Shown here: in pieces, positions 34,025 to 64,000 of the stretch
Numbering within the stretch: position 1 is the stretch's first letter
Layout: the number at the start of each line of letters is the position of its first letter
NCBI RefSeq assembly: GCF_033115175.1
Contig: NC_084850.1
Coordinates: 186,001 to 250,000 of the forward strand
Source: Lepus europaeus
Lineage: Eukaryota > Chordata > Mammalia > Lagomorpha > Leporidae
Length of the DNA stretch: 64,000 nt
Direction: 5' to 3'
The notes under the pieces: model-generated
Databases searched by the model: none
Told to the model about the DNA's origin: nothing
Seen by the model: only the letters and a program-made list of their open reading frames with translations
Translations under genes and position numbers: made by a program

Positions 34025-35911
34025 AAGTGTCCTTATACCAAAACCATAGTGCCCCCAGAGAACCTGTCTGCCTTTAACACTTTCCCCAAGTACATCGGGG
34101 CCACTCCTCCAGGGCAGGCGCTGAGAAAGCCCCCAGCCCAGGCTTTGTTTCAGAAACCCTTTAATCTAATTGCAGTCAGCCACATCACTGTCAAGCAACA
34201 GGAAAGCCTGTGCAAGAGATCGGGCATAGATTCACAACATCCCAATCCCAGCTCAAGGAGCTTGGAGGAGGTGGGAGCGGATCCAGGCACGGAGGAGTCA
34301 GCAGTGCGAACACGTCACACTCTTTCTCAGCTTCCAACCTGTTTTCCTGTACTAGATTTACAGAGCTCACATTCATGGCTGTCAGCACTCGTGCTGGTCA
34401 GGAAAACTCATTTTTTAAAAAATAAAACATTAAATTTATTTAATAGGCTATCCTGTTATGCATTTGTATAGGAAACATAATCAAATAAAGCATGTCTAGC
34501 AAATGACATCAACAGAACTGAGAGACAAAATCTTTAAGTCTGACTTAAAGTGTAGTAGGTGGGGATTAACACAATCTATGTACTATTCATGGTAACTTCA
34601 AAAATGTAAATTGTAGAATGACATACTTGTTTAATTTATTCATTAGCTTTCTTTTGACAATAGAATTCTACACAAACACACACATAAAATTAGAGTGGCC
34701 TCAGCACCCTCCTAGTTAGCATTTCTTTGAGTTAGATTACAAGAATAAAACAATTCAAAAGACATATACTCCCTGTGTACTTCACACACCAACCCAAGTG
34801 GTACCCTGCGCCTTGTAAGACAGACAATTCATCTGATTCTAGATATATTCAGCATAAGTGAAAACAAAATCTTCTGAACATTAGCATGTTTCCAACATAT
34901 CATGGAAATACATTCAAAGAGAGGGAGTACTCAGTGTGGTCAGTAAGGCTCTTTGCATGCACAAGAACACATTTCTGTGTTAGAAAAAGCCAAGTGGACA
35001 CGTGTGAAGCAGCCTCTGTCAGAGCACACATGGTCACAGCAACTCCGAGCCAAAGCAGTGAGAACAAACGGATCAATGTGATGACGTAAAGGAAAACAAA
35101 TTCAACGTCAAAAATCACTAGCAGCAAAGTCAATGTGGGAAAAGATACTTGCAATTTCTATCACAGACAAAAGCTAATCGTGCTAATGACCAACCACCTT
35201 CTAAAAACCAAGGAACAAAACCTAATGTCTGAATAGGAAAATGTATAAAAGGTACCAATAGCCCATTCCCAACAGAGGAACTGAAAAGGGCCTTCAACTC
35301 TGAAGACACTTAACGCCATTAGCCGATAGCAAAACGCAGAAGGTTTACCCTCCTCCTCCGTGTCAAGGGTACAGACAAACCATGGGAGCAGAAAATCAAG
35401 CTCCAGGGAGAGAGGGGTTGCAGTGCTGCTGCCAAGACACGTGAATAATGCACAAGGATGTTTTCTGACAACAAGAAGACTGGAAGCAGCACCAACACTG
35501 TTACACACAGTGTGGCCTGGTCACACAATGGACACCACACAGCCCAAGAGGAGAGGCTGAGTCAGTGCTGGCAGGAAGATCTCCCTGAGGGCCCCTAGCC
35601 TCCACTCCTGACTTGGGCAGGGAGTGGGGGTGGGAGACTGGGGAGGAGGAGAGGGAAGAAGAGGAAAGGATCAGCCCCAGAGGCAAGTGGTTCAAGCAGA
35701 AGGATGGGTACAAAAAGAGTAGAGCACCAGGCCTATCTGCGGCTCCATGCACCATGTGAGATGTGACCCAGCAGACCCGAGGGCTGGAGTGCAGGCCCGC
35801 GGCCAGCTCCAGGGGATTGACGCAGCAACCACTCTTTCTCACTAGTCCTTAGCTCTGGGCAAGGTACAGTCCTGGGCATGGCGTCTGCAGCGGCCTTTGA
35901 GTGCGCTGGCC
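34025..35911 (-). other. IKBKG: 3' side of IKBKG, including its 3' UTR
   Basis: The IKBKG stop is at 35914-35912, so the 3' UTR runs leftwards from here. A minus-strand AATAAA lies at 34440-34435, which would give a UTR of about 1.5 kb. I could not pick out a nearer strong signal. The rest is unclassified. Confidence 0.4.
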
Positions 35912-48412
<12,501 letters not shown>

Positions 48413-48805
48413 CCAAGTCACGGTCTTCGAGAAAGGCAGCAAAGGCATCCCATGAGACCCAGGCAGAATTCTCATCCCCAGCAGGGTAAGTACACTCTGT
48501 GCAGGAGCTCTGGGGCCATGAAGGCAAAATGCTGATCCCTTTGGCCAAAATGGGGTTTCGATCTAAGAGGTCACAAATACCCTCATTCCAAAGGAAGATG
48601 TTGAACAACCTCTGTGAGATTTGCACAGGCCATGGCTTAGCACTGGTTATGAACTCTGTACCAGCACCCATCTTCAGGATGCAAACTAAAGGCAGGAACT
48701 TTGCCCGAGGCAGAAAACTAAGGATTACTGTAGCAGGAGACATCGGTGTGTGCTGGGACCCCTACCCTTACACAGACCTTCAAGCCAGAGGGGATGCTCC
48801 CTCCC

Positions 48806-49555
48806 AAGCACTGTAGGCTGAATGGTAGCCCCAAAACCTATAAATGCAACTTTATTTGGGAAAGTATCTTTGCAGATGTAAACTAAGGACCTTGATCAAA
48901 ATGAGAGCTTGCTGGGTTATTCAGGTGGGCCTTAAATCCATTAACAAGTGTCTTTATAAAAGACAAAAGAGAAGACAGAGGAAAACATGCAAGGAAGAAA
49001 GCCAGGTGAAAACACAGTCAGAAGGGGCCAGCATTGTGGTGTAATGGGTTAAGCCACCATCCCATATAGGCACTGGTTCAAGGCCTGATTACTCCACTTC
49101 CAATCCAGCTCCCTGCTAATGCACCTAGGAAAGCAGCAGAAGATGGCTCAAGTGCTTGGGTCCCTGTACCCAAGTGCGAGACCCAGATGAAGTTCCTGGC
49201 TCCTGGCTTCAGCCTGGCCCAGCCCTGGCCGTTGCAGCCATCTGGGGAGTGAAATGGCAGACAGAAGATCTCTCTTTCCCTCCTACCCTAACTCTGCCTT
49301 TCAGATAAATAAATCTTTTTTTAAAAAAAGAAGCAGATAATAAAGAGATGTGGCCACATGCCAAGGAAAAATCAGAGCCACCAGAAGCTGGAAGAGACAA
49401 GAGAGAACCCTTTCCTCTCAGGGCCTCTGGGGCTGCAGTCCTGTCGACTTTTTGCTTTCCAACTACTGTCCTCCAGAACCACGAGATTACATTTCGGGTG
49501 CTTGAAGCCACCAAGCTTGTGGTCACTGCCTACAGCAGTCCTCACAGACCTAGTA
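48806..49555 (+). mobile_element. MLT1-like LTR fossil split by a SINE
   Basis: The left part (AGGCTGAATGGTAGCCCCAA to 49024) and right part (49331 to about 49555, with CAGAGCCACCAGAAGCTGGA and GAAGCCACCAAGCTTGTGGT) belong to one ancient MaLR-type LTR, broken, in IKBKG intron 1. Confidence 0.6.
49025..49330 (+). mobile_element. C-repeat SINE inside the LTR fossil
   Basis: Sense copy, GGGGCCAGCATTGTGGTGTA to AAATAAATCTTTTTTTAAAA. Confidence 0.9.
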
Positions 49556-50559
49556 TATGAGGGGACTCATAGACCTAGCAAGAGGGGCTTTGAGTCCACT
49601 ACAGTCTAACAGGTGTAGCCCCTGGAGTCAGATATGCGCTGAGGAATCTTCAAAGTGGGAGCTGGGCTGTCAGCCTGACACAGTTGGGGAAGACAGGCTG
49701 AGCTGCCTGTGTTTTCTTAGAAACCAGAGGTGGTGCGTGGGGAACAGCACCAACCCCGGGGACCTTTTAAATCCTGCCAAGAAGACCGAGCACCAGGAGG
49801 AAAGTGGCCAACCCCAACGCAAGTCTCCAGAAGCAGGCTCGACATGAAGGAATGTCACTTTAACACCAAATAAACTTGGCCACTTGGACTATAACACTGA
49901 TCCTGTCCCAGTGAATATCCGCTGACCCAACCCTCTTCCTCCATACAGTTTCCTTCCCTGGCTTCCAGAACAGCCAGCCCGTTCTCCCAGTTTCCTGTCT
50001 ACCTTACTGGCTGCTCCTACTCAGGCTGCTTCTCTGGGATGCCATCCCCTTCCTCTTGGGATGCTCCACGACCATGTCCTGGGCACTTCTGCTCTTCCTG
50101 AACTCCATTCTTTCCCAGGCAACTTTCCATGAGGCCTCTTGGTTTTAACCTCTAGTTAAATGCTTTTAATGTCCAAAATTAGATCTCTGTCCTGAACTCC
50201 AGGCATGGATCAAACTCCACGTCTACTCAGATACCTAGTAGTCTTCTCAAAACTAATTTCTCTAAAATTCCAGACACTCTACAAACACCAGTTCCACCCA
50301 AAGCCTTCCTTATCAGTTGATGGCAAACCTAACCTCCATTTATCACGAGAAACTTAGAGGAGTCCTTTGCTACTCTTTTGTCTTGCAGTTCACATCTAAC
50401 CCATCAGGAAATGCTGCCAAAATGTATCCCAGGATTCATCTGGTGACTCTAGGCAATTAACATATTTTAGGTGCCATAGTATTGTCCTTTGGTCCTTAAA
50501 GTCCTTTCTTAGCAAGATGCATACTGAAATATTAACAGAGGATATCTGAAATTCACTTC

Positions 50560-51470
50560 AAAATGAAGGGGGAAGTCCTGGATACATAGCCCAGAAAAAT
50601 GAAAACACAAGTCCACATATGAATGCATGAGGGATTACTCATAATAGTCAGAGTGGAAACAACCCAAATGTCCATCAGCTCATTAATAAATTAGATGTAG
50701 TACATCCACATGCTACCATATGAACAAAGCTTGCAACTATTGTGTTGAGAGGAAGAAACAAGTCACAGAAGAGCTCATATGGTATGATCCCACGTGTATG
50801 AGCTGCCCAGAATATGCAAATTCATACAGACAGAAAGTAAATTAGTGGCTGCTTAGGAGTGGTGGGGAGGTAAGGTGCGTGGTGGTGACAGTAGCTAACA
50901 ACACAGGGTTTCTTCAGGAGGACGGGGGTTGTACACTTTAAATGAGTGAATTGCGTGGCATGTGAAGTACTTTATTAAAGCTCTTATTGAAAATAATCCT
51001 GGGGGCCGGCGCTGTGGCGAAGCAGGTTAACACCCTGGCCTGAAGCACCAGCATCCCATATGAGCGCCAGTTCTAGTCCCGGCCGCTCCACTTCTGATCC
51101 AGCTCTCTGCTGTGGCCTGTGAAAGCAGTAGAAGATGGCCCAACTCCTTGGGCCCCTGTACCCGCGTGGGAGACCCGGAAGAAGCTCCTGGCTCCTGGCT
51201 TCAGATTGGCGCAGCTCTGGCCATTGCAGCCAATTGGGGAGTGAACCAGCAGATGGAAGACCTCTCTCTCTCTCTGCCTCTCCTCTCTCTGTGTAACTCT
51301 GACTTTCAAATAAAATAAAACAAATCTTTTAAAAATAATTCTGATTATGGTAAGTCTAAATTAAATTATGCATCAATTGATCCTTGGAGATGGGTACATT
51401 GGATTAATTAGGCTTATCTGTGCACTTTTGTATATTTTTAAAATTTTCAATAAAAATGCTCAAAGCATCA
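50560..51470 (+). mobile_element. Ancient LINE-1 3' end (L1M-like), split by a SINE
   Basis: Bases 50590-51001 (GGAAACAACCCAAATGTCCATC, then TACACTTTAAATGAGTGAAT) and 51336-51470 (TTGTATATTTTTAAAATTTTC) read like an old mammalian L1 3' region. Confidence 0.6.
51002..51334 (+). mobile_element. C-repeat SINE
   Basis: Sense copy with AATAATYCTG-like text on both sides (about 50991 and 51335). Confidence 0.92.
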
Positions 51471-52139
51471 TCATCATTCACCTGGACTGAGGCAGTAATC
51501 GCTTAATGGGCACGCTGCTTCTATCCTTGCCCCTACAGTCTACTGTCTCTCCCCACCACGGCCACAGCAATCAGTATAAAAGAAAGGTCCCATCGCATCG
51601 CTCCTCTGAGAACCGTACCATGGCTCCCTATCACTTTCAGACTAGAAAGCCAGTGCCTACAACGGCCTACATAAAGACCCTGCATCACCCTGATCCCCCA
51701 TTTCTTCCTCTCCAACTGTTCTCACCTCCCTCCCTTGCTCAAATATGCTAGGACGGCCTGTTCATGAAGATCGCAGAAACAATATTAAGATCAGGGAGAT
51801 AGTAAGCGTTTTTGCAAAACAAGCAAACTGAGGCCCACGGGGTAAGATAGTTTGCTGGCAGACTATACTGGCGGCCTTTTTTAAAAATCTCAAGCGCTCA
51901 CAAGTTTGCTTATCAGAAAATGTCTCCAAACTAGAAAGAGTCCTCGCCTTAAGGGCATGGTTAGGCTCCGTGGCTCCGGTACGGCCCAAACAACCCGGCC
52001 CGCCTTCGCCTGTGCTCCACAAGTGCGGCAGCAACCGGCTGGAGGCCCAAGAGGAGGGGGAGCCTGGACGTCCGGGGCAGTCTCGAGGGCAGTGCCGCGC
52101 CCACCCAAGGGATCCGGTCTTGGCGGAAGAGAACCTCAC

Positions 52140-52310
52140 CTGTCAGCAGAGTTGGTTAGAGTGAGCGGGACAGGAGCAGAGGGCTCCGAGAGCTCTGAGG
52201 ACCCCGGCGTTCCAAGAAGGTCCCGGTTCAGCGGTCGCCCTTCCCTTCCCCGCTGTTTAACCCCCCGCTTCCGGCTTCCGGTGTCGTAGCCAAGGGAACC
52301 GGAAGTAAAA
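52140..52310 (-). other. IKBKG: Probable non-coding first exon of IKBKG
   Basis: On the minus strand CTGCTGACAG|GTGAGG forms a strong donor at 52140/52139. The ETS cluster at 52268-52306 would lie at the start site. The exon start is approximate, and alternative first exons are known for human IKBKG. Confidence 0.5.
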
Positions 52311-53068
52311 CATACGATCTGGGTCCCGGAGAAGACCGGAGACCGAGAGAGGTGCGAGGCCGCGGTAAGACTGCATCCTGCTGCAGAGGGAAACGCGAGT
52401 TCCCCAGCTTTGGCCTGCCCACGGGACGCTCCCCAGTCATAAGCACCACCCGCTTCTTTTCAGGGCTTCAAGACCCACACTACCCCTCATCTCTCCGGCG
52501 ACGGCATCCATCCTCGGGGACTCCCCACGGCCCCGCCCCTGCCGCGGGAGGAGCCGGGACGAGGCTGCACCAATAGGGCCACTTTGACTAGAGGGCAAGT
52601 GCCGGTTCTTCTAGGGAGCGAGGAGGGCTGTAAAACGGCCCTGCCATGAGCAAAAGGGAACCCAAGGGAAGCGTGGCCACGCTGCCAACGGAAGTGGAGC
52701 CCACTGCTAGGGCGCGGGGGTCCCCCAGGGCGAGCGGGAAATCCGACCCTCTGGGCGAGGCCAGCCTAGCGATGAGGACACGGGAGAACTGCGGGGAGCT
52801 GCACCCGTGCCCGCAAGGCATTGCGGACGCTCAGCAGCAGCAGAGACCCCACGGAGTCCACGAATTGGCCACCGGCGCAGGTGCCCAGGCGCTGGCGGGA
52901 CTGGGCGGATCGGGCGCAACGGAAACCCGGCCTGCGCGCGCAGCTGCCCTCGCCCCGCCCCGCCCCGCCCCGCCCCGCCCCGCCCGCGCGAGAGAGCCTG
53001 GCTGAAGCCCCGCCCCTCGCGCCTCTCCTGAGGTCGGTCAGCTCAGCCGAGGCACCCGCCCCCGCCGG

Positions 53069-53074
53069 TTAAAT
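53069..53074 (+). promoter_or_regulatory. G6PD: TATA-like TTAAAT of G6PD
   Basis: Lies in CCGCCGGTTAAATGGGCTGG. The human G6PD promoter has a TTAAAT-type box in the same setting, as I recall. Confidence 0.7.
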
Positions 53075-53094
53075 GGGCTGGCGGGGCTCAGCCC

Positions 53095-53164
53095 CCGGAA
53101 ACGACCGTGCAGTCCGGGGCAGTGCGCGGCGGGCGGCGGCGGCGGCGGCGGCGGCGAGGCGCAG
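53095..53164 (+). other. G6PD: G6PD non-coding exon 1
   Basis: Starts about 25 bases past the TTAAAT, includes a (GGC)n run (about 53130-53155), and ends GGCGCAG|GTAACG at 53164. The start is approximate. Confidence 0.7.
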
Positions 53165-53760
53165 GTAACGGGGTGGGCGGGCGCCGCTCCAGCCGAGGGG
53201 AGTGCTTCCCGCGCGCAGCCCTTCCTGCACGCTACTTGCCACGCTTGGGAAACGCGACATAATCCATGGGGTCTTACTGATTCCCTTTGTACCACGCACC
53301 GCTCTCACTGGGCCTCTAAGGACCCAGACACTGAGAGTGGCGGGGACCTGCTGAGGGCTCCCCAGGGGGACGGGGGAGGGCGGGAGCCAAACTCCGTCAT
53401 CCACTCACCCTGGTTTCTGCCAGAGCTCAGAGTGAGATGCCCTAGGCACGCGGTGCAGGTGTTCACTCTAGTTAGACTTGATGCTCTAACTGGAATCTTG
53501 GGGTGCTCAGGGCGATTTTATAACTCGCTCTCTGGAAGAGGTGAGCCGGGAAGCACGGCCAAAGCCCAGAGCCTGCAGTTTCCGACTCACCGAGCCTGCT
53601 CTCCCACCCACCCCCAGTCCCCGCCCGTCCCAGCCATCAGGAGGTGGTCAGCCGAGTGAGGACCTAAAGGATCCCTGATGGGAGATGGGGGCCAACTTCT
53701 CAATGGTCTTCTGTTCTCCCGTCTTGTCAACAAGCCTTTCCTCCCACAGGCAACAACATC

Positions 53761-63998
<10,238 letters not shown>

Positions 63999-64000
63999 GC

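Larger units (their letters stand above)
51950..53200. promoter_or_regulatory. CpG island between IKBKG and G6PD, divergent promoters
   Basis: CpG-dense sequence covering the presumed IKBKG first exon and the G6PD first exon. ETS motifs sit at 52268-52281 (two CTTCCGG) and 52299-52306 (CCGGAAGT). An X-box-like GTAGCCAAGGGAAC sits at 52286-52299. Sp1-type (CCCCG)n sits at about 52953-52985. Confidence 0.75.

Noticed and set aside
52646-53005. 119-codon frame in the IKBKG-G6PD island
   Set aside because: It ends in a (CCCCG)n-encoded Pro/Ala tract, lies across the G6PD Sp1-site region and looks like composition-driven noise.

Overview
The window is mammalian X-chromosome DNA, almost certainly rabbit (Oryctolagus) or a close lagomorph. 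About fifty tRNA-derived C-repeat SINEs (CSINE) occur throughout, and lagomorph-type LINE-1 3' ends are present. The right part matches the conserved Xq28 block: IKBKG (NEMO) on the minus strand and G6PD on the plus strand, head to head across a shared CpG island. Every exon call below was made by reading splice sites and frames by eye and comparing with remembered human proteins; no search was run.

Left edge to 8.4 kb: an acidic open frame runs off the window at bases 1-266 (minus) behind a TATA/CCAAT-type promoter. A rearranged L1 loaded with SINEs fills 2.3-5.2 kb. A GC-rich island follows, with a 38-bp tandem array that puts a CCAAT box in each of seven units. It lies just upstream of a complete three-exon gene of the CTAG/LAGE3 (Pcc1-fold) family at 7183-8353 (plus).

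8.4-24 kb: SINEs, two LTR-like fossils, and L1 3' parts. One L1 3' UTR (15.3-16.9 kb) has received both a SINE and an intact RPL36A processed retrocopy, each with its own target-site duplication.

24-27.3 kb: a second intact CTAG/LAGE3-family gene (25244-24112, minus) with the same exon phases and an identical 129-nt middle exon length. Next comes a long GT-rich minisatellite that ends at a single orphan exon matching exon 4 of the creatine transporter SLC6A8. That exon carries one missing base, so it is a broken duplicated fragment.

27-35.9 kb is intergenic, with SINEs, an MLT1-like LTR and unclassified sequence. IKBKG occupies 35.9-52.3 kb: nine coding exons totalling 1260 nt (419 codons plus stop, the same as human) and a probable non-coding first exon in the island. 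G6PD starts at about 53.09 kb with a non-coding exon and is present through coding exon 8 (codon 288), where the window ends. Its 7.7-kb second intron holds SINEs and an ancient antisense L1.

IKBKG (NF-kB signalling scaffold) and G6PD (NADPH supply) share a housekeeping promoter region. The two CTAG/LAGE3-like genes lie where human CTAG1/CTAG2 lie, beyond the 3' end of IKBKG. I found no convincing new multi-gene system. The least ordinary items are the CCAAT array in front of the first CTAG-like gene, the opposed CTAG-like pair, the orphan SLC6A8 exon and the open frame at the left edge.
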